Shown one piece after another: positions 1 through 8,684 of a stretch of 64,000 nt of DNA. The stretch is from Piscirickettsiaceae bacterium CG07_land_8_20_14_0_80_44_28 (GTDB taxonomy: Bacteria > Pseudomonadota > Gammaproteobacteria > Thiomicrospirales > Thiomicrospiraceae). Numbering within the stretch: position 1 is the stretch's first letter; every line of letters begins with the position of its first letter. The stretch is taken from assembly GCA_002779995.1 (NCBI GenBank), contig PEWX01000030.1, forward strand, positions 1-64,000. The letters run 5' to 3'. Under the pieces are notes generated by a model, which saw nothing but the letters and a program-made list of their open reading frames with translations, was not told the DNA's origin and did not search any database. The translations under genes and the position numbers were made by a program.

Positions 1-76
1 GTCGACTTGGCGGAACTTATCGCTCATGAATTTTTCACTTTCTCGGGGATTTTAAATACCTAGCGAGTTTAACATT
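1..76. other. Left-edge DNA beyond the broken ATPase gene
   Basis: No gene can be fixed here. On the minus strand an ATG at 27 opens a frame running off the left edge (first residues MSDKFRQVD) with a GAGAAAGTG stretch upstream that could be a ribosome binding site. On the plus strand a frame open from the edge stops at 53-55. Either could be the end of a neighbouring gene or of an inserted element. Bases 82-96 just inside the ATPase gene form a short inverted repeat (GTCGGA, 3 nt, TCCGAC), which would fit the end of an insertion. Confidence 0.2.
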
Positions 77-610
77 TTACGGTCGGAAAGTCCGACAGGC
101 TGCTAGAAAATCTCTTAACGATTCAGGCCATAACTTAATTCCATCTTCTTCATTGGATAAACCTTTTACGGCCATAGAAGACTTAATAAACTGCTCAAAA
201 AACTGTTCAAGATTATCAGGTTCATAAACCAATCGCACACCCACTAATCCACCGCACCAACTTAATGTAGGAATCAAATGGCTGACGTAATGTATTTCTG
301 AATCCTCAACGTCAATCCAAACATCTAAGGAAGGAAGTAAATCAGTACACTCTTGTCTAAAGATATCTAATGGTTCCTGTTCATCAGACAACCATTTTTC
401 ACCAACTTCATTAATTTTATTCCAATTCGAAACAGTAAAGTCTAACGTGCTAAGCTTACCTGGACTCTTAAGGAAGAGGATCATTACATCCATTGCCGAT
501 GTTTTTCCACTATTATTTGCACCGACAAAAATGGTCTGCTTGTCTCCTAACTCTATACGACAGGCCTTCAACTTTCTAAAGTTTTTGATTTCAAAATATT
601 TAATTCTCAC
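77..610 (-). CDS. Truncated OLD-like AAA ATPase (accessory, probably defence-related)
   Basis: The 177-residue protein opens like the RecF/OLD/AAA_15 class (MRIKYFEIKNFRKL) and has a Walker A motif GANNSGKT at residues 30-37. Full OLD-type ATPases have roughly 500-600 residues with Walker B and often a C-terminal TOPRIM domain. Here the frame stops long before that, so only the N-terminal lobe remains and activity is unlikely. The start is GTG directly after the TAG stop of the upstream HEPN-like gene, so the two are translationally coupled. The last residues (about AACRTFRP) do not look like family sequence and coincide with a small inverted repeat, suggesting an insertion or deletion junction. 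Such ATPases commonly sit in type I restriction loci and defence islands; the role here is inferred. Confidence 0.6.
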   Translation of the reverse strand: MRIKYFEIKNFRKLKACRIELGDKQTIFVGANNSGKTSAMDVMILFLKSPGKLSTLDFTVSNWNKINEVGEKWLSDEQEPLDIFRQECTDLLPSLDVWIDVEDSEIHYVSHLIPTLSWCGGLVGVRLVYEPDNLEQFFEQFIKSSMAVKGLSNEEDGIKLWPESLRDFLAACRTFRP

Positions 611-1228
611 CTATCTCACTCCTAAACGTCCGTCATCATTGTCCATAGCAACGGCTTTTTGATGTATATATTCGACTTCCTCACGAATTCTTCCAAAGAA
701 AAAAACTTCGCCCATTAATGCCATTAAATGTTTATCAACATCCAATAACTTAAAAAAATGACCGCCTTGCTCATCAAGCAGTTCAATATCCGCAATTCTT
801 GAGGTTGGGAAAAAATAACCGAAATCTATTTGAAGCAAATATTCATCTAGTTTTTCATCAAAATGTTCCCAAGCATTTCTTAAATCTTTATTTGCTAAGA
901 CGGAATTATCAATAAGGCCAAATGCTCTTCTAAGTTTTTCAGCTCTTGCCATTTTCATTTGAAAAACAGGAGATGACCTTTGACCTTTAGGAGATGGCCA
1001 AAAATATCTTGCCAACGCAGCCGCGTGTCCCACTGCAACTTGGACCAAGCTGACCATTAAATCCGCATTTTTTGAGAGCTTATTTTTCTCATACAATTCA
1101 AAGGCTTCTAGACAACGTTCTGCTGAATATTTTATGGATAGAATGTAAAAGGCCTCATAAGTCGGCAAAACACCCATACAATCATCCGTGATGACTTTTG
1201 CTCGCCGATTTAGTTCTTCTTTATCCAT
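611..1228 (-). CDS. HEPN-like protein of unknown function
   Basis: A 205-residue, mostly helical protein that I cannot assign to a named family. Around residues 116-129 it has the pattern LRNAWEHFDEKLDE. R117 and H122 match the Rx4H signature of HEPN domains, and the following acidic stretch resembles that of HEPN-like hypothetical proteins. HEPN proteins are often ribonucleases or partners of nucleotidyltransferases or ATPases in defence and toxin systems, so RNase activity is possible but not shown. The gene starts 5 nt after the stop of a small HsdS-like remnant and runs with no gap into the truncated ATPase gene, so all three probably form one transcript. Confidence 0.55.
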   Translation of the reverse strand: MDKEELNRRAKVITDDCMGVLPTYEAFYILSIKYSAERCLEAFELYEKNKLSKNADLMVSLVQVAVGHAAALARYFWPSPKGQRSSPVFQMKMARAEKLRRAFGLIDNSVLANKDLRNAWEHFDEKLDEYLLQIDFGYFFPTSRIADIELLDEQGGHFFKLLDVDKHLMALMGEVFFFGRIREEVEYIHQKAVAMDNDDGRLGVR

Positions 1229-1233
1229 AAAAA

Positions 1234-1389
1234 TTAAATCAACTTCCCATTAAATGCCGAGGCGAGGATGGTTTGTTTTTGTTGTTGGGTTAGTTTGGTG
1301 TCGAGTTCGGCTATTAGGCGGTCGGCGGCGGTAGGTTTTAAACCAACCCGTCGGGGTGAGATGAATTTATTTTTAGAAAAATCAGGCAT
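1234..1389 (-). pseudogene. Remnant of type I restriction specificity subunit (HsdS C-terminus)
   Basis: A short open frame of 51 codons. Its last part, about residues 21-51, reads DRLIAELDTKLTQQQKQ followed by TILASAFNGKLI. This is the typical end of HsdS: the conserved coiled coil followed by an xILxxAFxGKL motif. No target-recognition domain precedes it, so it cannot act as a specificity subunit alone. It ends 5 nt before the HEPN-like gene. In complete loci hsdS is often followed by accessory ATPase genes and hsdR, so this looks like the scar of a type I restriction-modification locus. It could also be expressed as a small dimerising peptide; no clear ribosome binding site is seen. Confidence 0.5.
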
Positions 1390-1488
1390 TCTTGCTCATT
1401 ATTTTTTAGAAATAAGAACAAAGTATATACTAAAAAACACGTGTGTGTAATGTGCAAAAAGGAGTGGAGAATAATATTGATTTGAAAA

Positions 1489-1564
1489 TGGTGGGTCGTG
1501 CGCGATTCGAACGCGCGACCAATTGGTTAAAAGCCAACTGCTCTACCAGCTGAGCTAACGACCC
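1489..1564 (-). tRNA. tRNA-Lys (anticodon TTT), second gene of the pair
   Basis: The reverse complement folds as a standard 76-nt tRNA: acceptor GGGTCGT pairs with ACGACCC, the anticodon loop is CTTTTAA, the T-arm contains GTTCGAA, and the 3' CCA is encoded. It is close to the E. coli lysine tRNA by memory. It is identical to the copy at 1607-1682, 42 bp upstream in transcription order, and has no promoter of its own, so it is probably cotranscribed. Its 3' end faces the accessory fragment at 1-1400. Confidence 0.95.
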
Positions 1565-1606
1565 ACAGATAGGAATATTCCGAGAAGAGATAGCCATTAA
1601 AGTAAA

Positions 1607-1682
1607 TGGTGGGTCGTGCGCGATTCGAACGCGCGACCAATTGGTTAAAAGCCAACTGCTCTACCAGCTGAGCTAACGACCC
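1607..1682 (-). tRNA. tRNA-Lys (anticodon TTT), first gene of the pair
   Basis: Same 76-nt cloverleaf and anticodon loop CTTTTAA as the following copy, with an encoded CCA. It lies directly behind a strong promoter (-10 at 1700-1705). The two genes are a tandem duplication. Confidence 0.95.
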
Positions 1683-1699
1683 TCTCTGGAATGGGGCGT

Positions 1700-1727
1700 A
1701 TTATACAAGTTGGGTGACTTTTAGCAA
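1700..1727 (-). promoter_or_regulatory. Sigma-70 promoter for the tRNA-Lys pair
   Basis: On the minus strand TTGCTA (1722-1727), a 16-nt spacer and a consensus TATAAT (1700-1705) are followed by a C-rich discriminator (ACGCCCC), as is usual for stringently controlled stable-RNA promoters. It lies about 18 nt before the first tRNA. Confidence 0.75.
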
Positions 1728-1751
1728 GTTGTTTTTTTCGGTTTTTGACTT

Positions 1752-2456
1752 TTATGCGTTATCGACTAAAGCGACATAATGCGTGGGGTCTGCAATGCCC
1801 GCTTCTTTAAATCCTTGTTTTCTCAGCCTGCAAGAATCACACACCCCACATGCCTCCCCGGCCGCATTTGCTTGATAGCAGGAAACCGTTTGACTGTAAT
1901 CGACACCTAATTGAACGCCTTTTTGGATAATTTCAGCCTTGGTGAGTGAAATTAAGGGCGTTTGAATGTGCATACGATGCCCTTCCACACCGGCTTTGGT
2001 TGCCAAATTGGCAAGGGTTTCAAATGCGGCGATATACTCAGGGCGGCAATCCGGATAGCCGGAATAGTCAACTGAATTGACACCAATGAAAATATCATCT
2101 GCTTCAAGCACTTCGGCTAAGCCAAGTGCATAGGATAAAAATACGGTATTTCTTGCCGGGACATAGGTAACGGGAATCTGGTTTTTAGCGACGCCAGTGA
2201 TGGGAACATCAATTAAATTATCCGTTAACGCCGACCCACCAATCGCATTCATATTCATTTGCATGACCCGATGAGAGGCGACCTTAAAGTGATTGGCAAG
2301 TGCTTGAGCGGCGTGTAATTCTACTTTGTGCCTTTGTCCGTAATCAAAGCTGAGCGTATGACATTCATAGCCTTGTGATTGCGCGACGGCGAGTACCGTA
2401 GCAGAGTCTAATCCGCCGGATAGCAAGACCACGGCTTTTTTTGTATCACCACTCAA
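1752..2456 (-). CDS. queC: 7-cyano-7-deazaguanine synthase QueC
   Basis: QueC converts 7-carboxy-7-deazaguanine to preQ0 with ATP and ammonia, in the cytosolic queuosine pathway. The 234 residues begin with the PP-loop SGGLDS at 13-18 and end with the zinc-binding cysteines C193, C203, C206 and C209 (spacing CxxCxxC for the last three); both are family hallmarks. The start is TTG, overlapping the TGA stop of cpoB by 4 nt (TTGA); no better ATG exists before the PP-loop, so translation probably depends on coupling. It is the last gene of the tol-pal operon, a common position for queC in gammaproteobacteria. Confidence 0.95.
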   Translation of the reverse strand: MSGDTKKAVVLLSGGLDSATVLAVAQSQGYECHTLSFDYGQRHKVELHAAQALANHFKVASHRVMQMNMNAIGGSALTDNLIDVPITGVAKNQIPVTYVPARNTVFLSYALGLAEVLEADDIFIGVNSVDYSGYPDCRPEYIAAFETLANLATKAGVEGHRMHIQTPLISLTKAEIIQKGVQLGVDYSQTVSCYQANAAGEACGVCDSCRLRKQGFKEAGIADPTHYVALVDNA

Positions 2457-3301
2457 TTGGATGCTCCTGTGAGTTCCTTTAAGCGTCTTTGTGCTTTTTT
2501 GGCAGCGGGTAGATGGTCATAAGCCTTGATACATTTTTGATATAGGGCTTTCGCTTGTTCTACTTCACCAAGTGATGCCAAGATATCTGCTGCTCTTAGC
2601 ATGGCATCGGCTGCTTTGTGGGTGGTTGGATAGGTTTCATAGACACTTTTAAAAGCCGCCAGTGCTTTTTCATCATTGCCCAATACGGCCTCGGCCTCAC
2701 CTTGCCAATAGCCCGAATTACTGGCTAAACTACTGTGAGGATAGGTTGTTAAAAATTGAGAAAACGCTTCAATTGCAGCTTGATAATTAGACTGTTTCAT
2801 TAAACCAAAAGCGGCATCATAAGCCTTTTTTTCGGTTGCTGTTGCGGGTTCAATTTGAATCAATTTGTCATCAGCTAAGGTTGATTTTGGGGGGGGCTCG
2901 GCGACGGCATCAATCACTTGATCCTCTGGTTCTGCGGGGGTTTCCACTGTCGCTGTATCAGTGGCTTCATTTTCTAAAGCCTCACCGGATTTTATTGCCG
3001 CTTCCAGCTCACTAAGTCGCTTATCCTCTTCTTGGTACTGTGTCGCTTGGGTTTCTTCAACTTGCTTTAATTGGTATTTTAGGCGGTCAATTTCGCCATA
3101 AAGCGTTTGAATTTCACGGTGCTGTTCGGCTAAACGACGACTGAGCTGAATCATAGCGGGATTATCGGCCATTCGTTCTAAACGCTCAATGCGCTCTTCA
3201 ATCGTCTGCTGTGCAGCTGTAGCGGATGACATTGAACTGATTCCGATCAGACTGGCAAACATAATTTTCGCCAATAGTTTCTGTTGATAACGCAAATTCA
3301 T
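2453..3301 (-). CDS. cpoB: Cell division coordinator CpoB (YbgF)
   Basis: This periplasmic partner of TolA links outer-membrane constriction to septal peptidoglycan synthesis. The 282-residue product has a signal peptide (cleavage likely after SSATA, residue 29), a charged coiled coil at about 35-110 (the trimerisation region in the family), a Pro/Glu-rich linker, and TPR repeats from about 160 to the end. An AAAGG ribosome binding site precedes the ATG. It lies 15 nt downstream of pal and overlaps queC, as in the standard tol-pal order. Confidence 0.92.
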   Translation of the reverse strand: MNLRYQQKLLAKIMFASLIGISSMSSATAAQQTIEERIERLERMADNPAMIQLSRRLAEQHREIQTLYGEIDRLKYQLKQVEETQATQYQEEDKRLSELEAAIKSGEALENEATDTATVETPAEPEDQVIDAVAEPPPKSTLADDKLIQIEPATATEKKAYDAAFGLMKQSNYQAAIEAFSQFLTTYPHSSLASNSGYWQGEAEAVLGNDEKALAAFKSVYETYPTTHKAADAMLRAADILASLGEVEQAKALYQKCIKAYDHLPAAKKAQRRLKELTGASN

Positions 3302-3316
3302 AGCCTTTAAACCCTA

Positions 3317-3934
3317 TTATTGTGCTTTGATTTCAACCCGTCGATTTTTTGCCCAAGCCGCTTCAGTATGTCCCAAATCAGCAGGCACTTCTTCACCCAT
3401 GGAAATCACTTCAATGCGGTTAGTATTCACGCCATATAACATAAACGCTTCAGCGACTGCTTTTGCTCGCCTTTCACCCAGGGCAAGGTTATATTCCGGT
3501 GTGCCTCTTTCATCGGTATGTCCAATCAGTTGAATCTTTTCATCCGGGTTATCAACCAAAATAGAGGCGTAATGCTTCACGGTTTCTAAAGAAATATCAT
3601 CAACAATAAATTGATCGTAGCCAAAGTAAATCACAGGTTCAAACGTTTGCGCCAGGGCATCTCCCCCGGTCACTTCGGGTAAATCCTGCGCGCCCATGTC
3701 TTCTGAACTCAATGCTTGTCCGTCCAACCCTTGGGCTTGAATCACTTCCACTTCGGCTTTTTCAGCATTGGCTTTTTCTAAAGCTAGACGTGCCTTTTCA
3801 GCATAATCTTCCGATTGCTGTTCTTGGGTTGTTGCCATATCCATATCGGCTTCAGAAGCATTTTTCGGCGTGCTACTACAAGCCACAACGGATAAGGTTA
3901 AAACCCCCAATAACGTTCCTTTAAACCATTGCAT
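3317..3934 (-). CDS. pal: Peptidoglycan-associated lipoprotein Pal
   Basis: Outer-membrane lipoprotein that anchors the membrane to peptidoglycan and binds TolB. I take the start at 3934 because GGAG lies 6 nt upstream of this ATG and the protein then opens with a lipoprotein signal whose lipobox VVAC puts the modified cysteine at residue 19; a longer frame to 3982 would overlap tolB and hide the signal. The C-terminal half is an OmpA-like domain with the peptidoglycan-binding stretch GHTDERG and the NLALGERRA helix. 205 residues, slightly longer than E. coli Pal because of a Glu/Ala-rich linker. Confidence 0.95.
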   Translation of the reverse strand: MQWFKGTLLGVLTLSVVACSSTPKNASEADMDMATTQEQQSEDYAEKARLALEKANAEKAEVEVIQAQGLDGQALSSEDMGAQDLPEVTGGDALAQTFEPVIYFGYDQFIVDDISLETVKHYASILVDNPDEKIQLIGHTDERGTPEYNLALGERRAKAVAEAFMLYGVNTNRIEVISMGEEVPADLGHTEAAWAKNRRVEIKAQ

Positions 3935-3974
3935 GTCATTCTCCTTTTTTGCGATGCTGTTATTCAGCTTGGGA

Positions 3975-5279
3975 TTATTCATTTATTAAGGGTCCCCAAG
4001 AGGGTGCTCTCACTTCACCTTTTTTAACGCTCAACACTTGCGTGACACTGCTGTCTATTGAAACGACGGCCAGTTTTCCTAACCCCCCTTGGTTCATCGC
4101 ATACAAAATCATTTCACCATTTGGCGAAAATGAGGGCGACTCATCTAAATAGGTTTTGGTAATGACATTAAAAGATTCATTGTATAAATCTAACAAGCCA
4201 ATATGGAAGCCTTTATTACCATGCACCATCGCCACATAACGTCCATCGGGTGACACCGCCGGGTTGGCGTTATAGCCACCAATAAAAGAGACACGGCGGA
4301 TTTCGCCTGTATCTAAAAAAACTTGAAAGACCTGAGGCTGGCCGCGCCGGTCAGAATTAAAAAACAGTGAATGACCATTAGGCGCCCAAACGGCTTCAGT
4401 TTCAATCGCCCAATTTCGGGTTAAGCGTTTCAGATGACGTGTTTTCATATCCATAATATAAATATCTGCTGATCCATCTTTAGAGAGGGTCAGTGCCATT
4501 TTTTTGCCATCAGGAGACCAGTCTGGAGCACCATTAATACCTTGATAACGGGCAACAATTTCGCGACTTTTACCCTCTAAACTTTGTACCACGATTTCGG
4601 AACGTCCATTCTCAAAGGTTACATAAGCAAGTTGCTTCCCATCAGGAGACCAGCTTGGCGACATAATGGGCTGACTGGATCGCAAAATAGGGTGAGAATT
4701 ATGACCGTCTGCATCGGCAATTTCTAAACTAAAATATCGCTTATTATCCGTTGTTTTCACGGTCACATAGGCAATCTTAGTGTTAAATGCCCCCTCAATC
4801 CCGGTTAATTCTTGGTAAATCAAATCGGATATTTTGTGAGCCACTTGACGCAAATTGGATTTTGCAATCCCGGTCCAGCGTTTGCCCATAATTTGCTCTT
4901 TTCGTAATACATCTATAAAGCGCATTTCAACTTGATATTGACCATTGGTCATTTCAATCAAGCGCCCCATCAATAAATTATCGACCCCTAAGGCTTTCCA
5001 CCGGTTAAATTGAATATCCTGCAATTGATTAGGCTTAGCAGGAAGTTGGGCTTCATCAAGCGCTTTAAATTTTCCGGTTCTGAATAGGTTTTGACCCACA
5101 ATTTGAGCTAAAGCTTCCGGCGGTTGGCCTTTTCCTTCAAATTCAAAAGGAATCAAACCAATCGGTAATGCATTATCCGTGCTTTGATCGATTTGAATGA
5201 TTAACTCTGCTCGAACACTAAAACTGCTCACCCACAAGACAGAGACTAAAAAAACCATCCATTTACTTTGTAACCGCAT
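3975..5279 (-). CDS. tolB: Tol-Pal system beta-propeller TolB
   Basis: Periplasmic component that cycles between Pal and TolA. 434 residues, the usual length. A signal peptide ends near SVRA (residue 24). An N-terminal alpha/beta domain (about 25-170) is followed by TolB/WD40-like propeller blades marked by repeated SPSWSPDGK-type motifs at about 210, 255, 295 and 345. An AAGGA site precedes the ATG. It is placed between tolA (80 nt gap) and pal (40 nt gap). Confidence 0.96.
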   Translation of the reverse strand: MRLQSKWMVFLVSVLWVSSFSVRAELIIQIDQSTDNALPIGLIPFEFEGKGQPPEALAQIVGQNLFRTGKFKALDEAQLPAKPNQLQDIQFNRWKALGVDNLLMGRLIEMTNGQYQVEMRFIDVLRKEQIMGKRWTGIAKSNLRQVAHKISDLIYQELTGIEGAFNTKIAYVTVKTTDNKRYFSLEIADADGHNSHPILRSSQPIMSPSWSPDGKQLAYVTFENGRSEIVVQSLEGKSREIVARYQGINGAPDWSPDGKKMALTLSKDGSADIYIMDMKTRHLKRLTRNWAIETEAVWAPNGHSLFFNSDRRGQPQVFQVFLDTGEIRRVSFIGGYNANPAVSPDGRYVAMVHGNKGFHIGLLDLYNESFNVITKTYLDESPSFSPNGEMILYAMNQGGLGKLAVVSIDSSVTQVLSVKKGEVRAPSWGPLINE

Positions 5280-5358
5280 GACAATCCTTAATAAATTATT
5301 TAACCCAAATATTTCAATCGAACCTTTATTCAGCTTAATTAAAACCCTATCAGCTTAA

Positions 5359-6381
5359 TTAAGGTTTAAAAACAAACTTAATGTTCCGTTCAAACAGCTC
5401 TTCGACTGGCGGTGCAGGCATCGGTTCCGCTCGATAGACCGCATTTTTGGCATCTTTTATAAATTGCTTATCCGCGAATTTATTACATTTTTCAACGCTA
5501 ACACCACTGATTTTCCCGGCTGGCGTCTGGGTAATGGACAAAACACATTGCGCTTTTTCAGACACATTTGAAGCAGTACGCCAGTTGTCTTTAACTTTTG
5601 CAGCAATCGACGACACATAGGTTTCGCGTAAATTTTTAAGCTCTCTTTGTTTGGCCAATTGCCGTTTTTTGGCTTCTGCTGCCGCGATTTGCTGCTGTTG
5701 CTCGCGTTCAGCATCTTCTTGTTCTTTGCGTAGTCTTGCTTGCAAGGCTTCGGCTTCCAGGCGCTTTTTCTCGGCAGCCTGTTGCTCGATTTTCTTTTGC
5801 AAGGCTAACTTTTTAGCTTCTTCCGCTTTACGCTGCGCTTCTGCTTCAGCAACTTGTTTTTGAGCTTCTTCGCGTTTTTTCTCAGCCAATACGGCTTCTT
5901 TTTGAGCCTTTTCAGAAGCCCGTTTTGCTTGTTCGGCACGCTTTTGTTCTGCTAGGCTTTTTTGCCGTTCAATTTCTGCTAGCCGCTTCGCTTCATTGGC
6001 TTTTCTCGCTTCTGCCTCGGCTATGCGCTTTTGCTGTTCAGCTTTTTGCTGTTCCAGCAATTGCTGTTTTTTCATTTGCTCTAAACGTCGCTTTTCTTCG
6101 AGCGATTGCGCCTTGAGTCGCTTCTGCTCAGCCAGTTTTTCTGCTTCATCTTGTTTAATTTTCGCCAATTGTTCTTTGACCAAGGCACTGTCAACGGTAA
6201 AGGTTTTTAAGGGTTCAATCTCAGTAATTTGCGTCGTTTCTTGCGTCTCAGCATCATCAACCGAAATTCGCATAACGCCATCAACATCAAAAGTTTCCCA
6301 TATTAACCCTGCCGCAAAAACACCATGCAAAACCAAAGCAAAAAACACAGCAATAGGATGCCTAAAAATAAATGCGAACAT
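5359..6381 (-). CDS. tolA: Tol-Pal system protein TolA
   Basis: Inner-membrane protein spanning the periplasm and coupling TolQR energy to the outer membrane. 340 residues: one N-terminal transmembrane helix (about 8-28), a very long Lys/Glu/Ala/Gln-rich helix (about 75-245) with many EAxR/QKRAE repeats, and a globular TolA-III domain (about 255-340) containing a conserved cysteine pair. The start lies 1 nt after the tolR stop, so it is coupled. The biased composition produces long meaningless open frames on the other strand. Confidence 0.93.
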   Translation of the reverse strand: MFAFIFRHPIAVFFALVLHGVFAAGLIWETFDVDGVMRISVDDAETQETTQITEIEPLKTFTVDSALVKEQLAKIKQDEAEKLAEQKRLKAQSLEEKRRLEQMKKQQLLEQQKAEQQKRIAEAEARKANEAKRLAEIERQKSLAEQKRAEQAKRASEKAQKEAVLAEKKREEAQKQVAEAEAQRKAEEAKKLALQKKIEQQAAEKKRLEAEALQARLRKEQEDAEREQQQQIAAAEAKKRQLAKQRELKNLRETYVSSIAAKVKDNWRTASNVSEKAQCVLSITQTPAGKISGVSVEKCNKFADKQFIKDAKNAVYRAEPMPAPPVEELFERNIKFVFKP

Positions 6382-6382
6382 A

Positions 6383-6835
6383 TCAGTTTTTCTCTTCCGG
6401 TTCGGTCATCAACGACACTTGAGGCACCCCATTGGCTTTTAAAAGCACAAATAAGTTCACCACCTTACCATAAGGTGCTTGACGATCCCCCTGAATATAA
6501 AAAGGTTGATTGGGCTTTAACTGAGAACGCGCAACCACCTCTGCGACCAAGTTAGCTAAATCCTTTTGCCCCAATACCACTTCCGGGGCTTGAGAGGTTT
6601 TATAAAACCCTTCTGCGGTGACAGAAATGACAAAGGGTTCGATCGGTTTTACCTCTGTGGCCTTTTGTGTTTTGATTTTAGGGGTTTGCGGCAGATCAAC
6701 GGTGACGGCTTGCTGAACAATCGGTGCCGTAATCATAAAAATAATCAACAAAATCAAGGTAACATCAATATAAGGCACCACATTAATTTCTGCCATGAGT
6801 TTTTTCTTCGGCTGGTTTCGAAATCCTTGTCGCAT
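6383..6835 (-). CDS. tolR: Tol-Pal system proton-channel subunit TolR
   Basis: ExbD/TolR family, partner of TolQ in the proton-driven motor. The start at 6835 (ATG, MRQGF) is preferred because AGGG lies 6 nt upstream; a TTG two codons earlier is possible but poorly placed. The single transmembrane helix near residues 20-40 contains the proton-path aspartate in the motif PYIDVTLILLIIF. The C-terminal part is periplasmic. 150 residues, normal length. Confidence 0.95.
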   Translation of the reverse strand: MRQGFRNQPKKKLMAEINVVPYIDVTLILLIIFMITAPIVQQAVTVDLPQTPKIKTQKATEVKPIEPFVISVTAEGFYKTSQAPEVVLGQKDLANLVAEVVARSQLKPNQPFYIQGDRQAPYGKVVNLFVLLKANGVPQVSLMTEPEEKN

Positions 6836-6847
6836 GCTCAACCCTAT

Positions 6848-7537
6848 TTAATCCACATGACTTTCATGCGTGTGCGCTTGTCTTTGAATAATCGTTAAAA
6901 AGCCTTCAGCGAAATTTTCGTACTGGGTGATGACTTTATCGGTTTTGACTGCCAAACGGTTATAAGCGATAACCGCGGGGATGGCGGCAAATAATCCCAT
7001 TGCCGTCGCGATTAACGCTTCAGAAATCCCGGGGGCAACCGCTGCCAAGGTAGCATTTTGAATATCCCCTAAGGATGAAAAGGCGTGCATAACCCCCCAA
7101 ACCGTTCCAAATAAGCCAATATAAGGCGCTGATGAACCCACCGTAGCCAAAAAAGGCGTGCGATTTTCAAGCCGCTCGACTTGTTTAGAAAAAGCCACCT
7201 TCATGGCTCGCTGGGCGCCATTAATCAAGTCATTTGAATTGACGACACCCTGTTGTTTTAAACGCACAAATTCTTTAAAACCCGCTTCAAAAATAACGGC
7301 ATTACCATATTGTTTATCTGTTTCGGCAGTAACAATTTGATATAACTGCGTCAGTTCAGGTGTGTTCCAAAATAGAGTGTCAAATTCTTGAGCTTCGATA
7401 CGGGCTTTTCTGAGTTGAAAAGACTTTGCAAAAAAGACGGCCCAAGCCAAAATGGACATCAACAATAAAATTAACATCACACCCTGTACAACCTGACTGG
7501 CATTTAAAACCAATTCTAATAACGAATGTTCATTCAT
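6848..7537 (-). CDS. tolQ: Tol-Pal system proton-channel subunit TolQ
   Basis: MotA/TolQ/ExbB family. 229 residues with three transmembrane segments (about 15-38, 135-158 and 170-195) and the conserved GLFGTVWGVM and EALIATAMGLFAAIPAV stretches that form the proton path with TolR. AAGGA precedes the ATG. It starts the tol-pal block 13 nt after ruvB; no ybgC thioesterase gene, which leads this operon in E. coli, is present here. Confidence 0.95.
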   Translation of the reverse strand: MNEHSLLELVLNASQVVQGVMLILLLMSILAWAVFFAKSFQLRKARIEAQEFDTLFWNTPELTQLYQIVTAETDKQYGNAVIFEAGFKEFVRLKQQGVVNSNDLINGAQRAMKVAFSKQVERLENRTPFLATVGSSAPYIGLFGTVWGVMHAFSSLGDIQNATLAAVAPGISEALIATAMGLFAAIPAVIAYNRLAVKTDKVITQYENFAEGFLTIIQRQAHTHESHVD

Positions 7538-7550
7538 TCTCTATTCCTTT

Positions 7551-8558
7551 TTAACCTGTAGGTTCAATTAAGCCCAAATGCCGATAGGCATTCGGAGTCA
7601 CTTGACGCCCACGAGGCGTTCTCACTAAAAATCCCTGTTGAACCAAAAAGGGTTCTATCACATCTTCAATCGTTCCCCGCTCTTCACCCAAGGCCGCAGA
7701 GATACTATCAATACCCACCGGACGACTGTCAAACTTATGAATCAGCATCTCTAACAATCGACGATCCATTTTATCCAGTCCCAGCGGATCCACTTCCAAT
7801 AAATCCAATGCCAAAGCCGCAATTTCAGCAGTCACAATCCCCTGACCTTTTACCTGAGCATAATCGCGAACCCGCCTCAATAAACGGTTGGCTATTCTGG
7901 GGGTACCACGTGAACGTCGAGCCACTTCTAAGGCACCCGCTTCATCGGCTTCAATGCCTAAAATATGCGCCGAGCGCACCACGATTTGAGACAACTCATC
8001 AACCGAATAAAATTCTAATCGCTGCACGATGCCAAATCGGTCTCTTAGCGGTGACGTTAATAATCCGGCTCGCGTGGTTGCCCCAATTAAGGTAAATGGT
8101 GGAATTTCGATTTTTACCGTTTGCGCCGCCGGACCGTCGCCAATAATAATATCTAATTGGAAATCTTCCATCGCCGGATAAAGCACTTCTTCCACAATTG
8201 GACTTAAACGATGGATTTCATCCACAAACAGCACATCATAAGGTTCCAATCGTGTGAGAATAGCAGCTAAATCACCCGGTTTTTCGATGACGGGGCCTGA
8301 GGTTTGCCGAAGCGTCACGCCCATTTCTTGAGCGACAATATTCGCAAGGGTGGTTTTACCCAGGCCTGGCGGGCCATAAAGCAGAACATGATCTAGGTGT
8401 TCTTGACGCATTTTGGCGGCATGAATGGACAACTGTAACTGTTCCCGAACGGCTGTTTGGCCAATATATTCAGAAATAATTTTAGGACGAACAGAAGGCA
8501 AAACCAAACGATCTTCTTCTATCGGTTGTCCGCCGACAATGCGATCTGTTTCAATCAT
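7551..8558 (-). CDS. ruvB: Holliday junction branch-migration helicase RuvB
   Basis: AAA+ motor that, with RuvA, drives branch migration during recombination repair. 335 residues. Walker A GPPGLGKT is at 62-69, Walker B LFVDEIHR at about 111-118, and sensor and winged-helix parts follow ([22 protein letters not shown]). One copy of the dispersed palindrome CCAGGCCTGG lies inside the Walker A codons. It is followed closely by tolQ and preceded by ruvA with a 126-nt gap in which I see no gene. Confidence 0.97.
   Translation of the reverse strand: MIETDRIVGGQPIEEDRLVLPSVRPKIISEYIGQTAVREQLQLSIHAAKMRQEHLDHVLLYGPPGLGKTTLANIVAQEMGVTLRQTSGPVIEKPGDLAAILTRLEPYDVLFVDEIHRLSPIVEEVLYPAMEDFQLDIIIGDGPAAQTVKIEIPPFTLIGATTRAGLLTSPLRDRFGIVQRLEFYSVDELSQIVVRSAHILGIEADEAGALEVARRSRGTPRIANRLLRRVRDYAQVKGQGIVTAEIAALALDLLEVDPLGLDKMDRRLLEMLIHKFDSRPVGIDSISAALGEERGTIEDVIEPFLVQQGFLVRTPRGRQVTPNAYRHLGLIEPTG
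8360..8369. repeat. Dispersed palindrome copy 1 (in ruvB)
   Basis: Exact CCAGGCCTGG within the Walker A coding region of ruvB. The flanks are TTTTAC and CGGGCC, so the usual A/T frame is absent; here the match may owe something to the conserved PGLG codons. Confidence 0.8.
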
Positions 8559-8684
8559 TTGAGGGTCTTCTCTTCCTTTTGTGTTTTGGTCGTATAACGA
8601 TATTATTGGTAATAATTATAAACTTAATAAAGTGGCCTGTGGCGGTGATTTTATAATGTTCATCAACCAATTTTATGACTAAGG

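Noticed and set aside
1268..1450. Plus-strand open frame of 60 codons
   Set aside because: It lies opposite the HsdS remnant, which has recognisable family sequence; the plus frame has a Cys/Ser-rich shadow composition.
5651..6442. Several plus-strand frames rich in Cys, Ser and Ala
   Set aside because: They are antisense to the Lys/Glu/Ala-rich helix of tolA, whose biased codons keep the other strand open.
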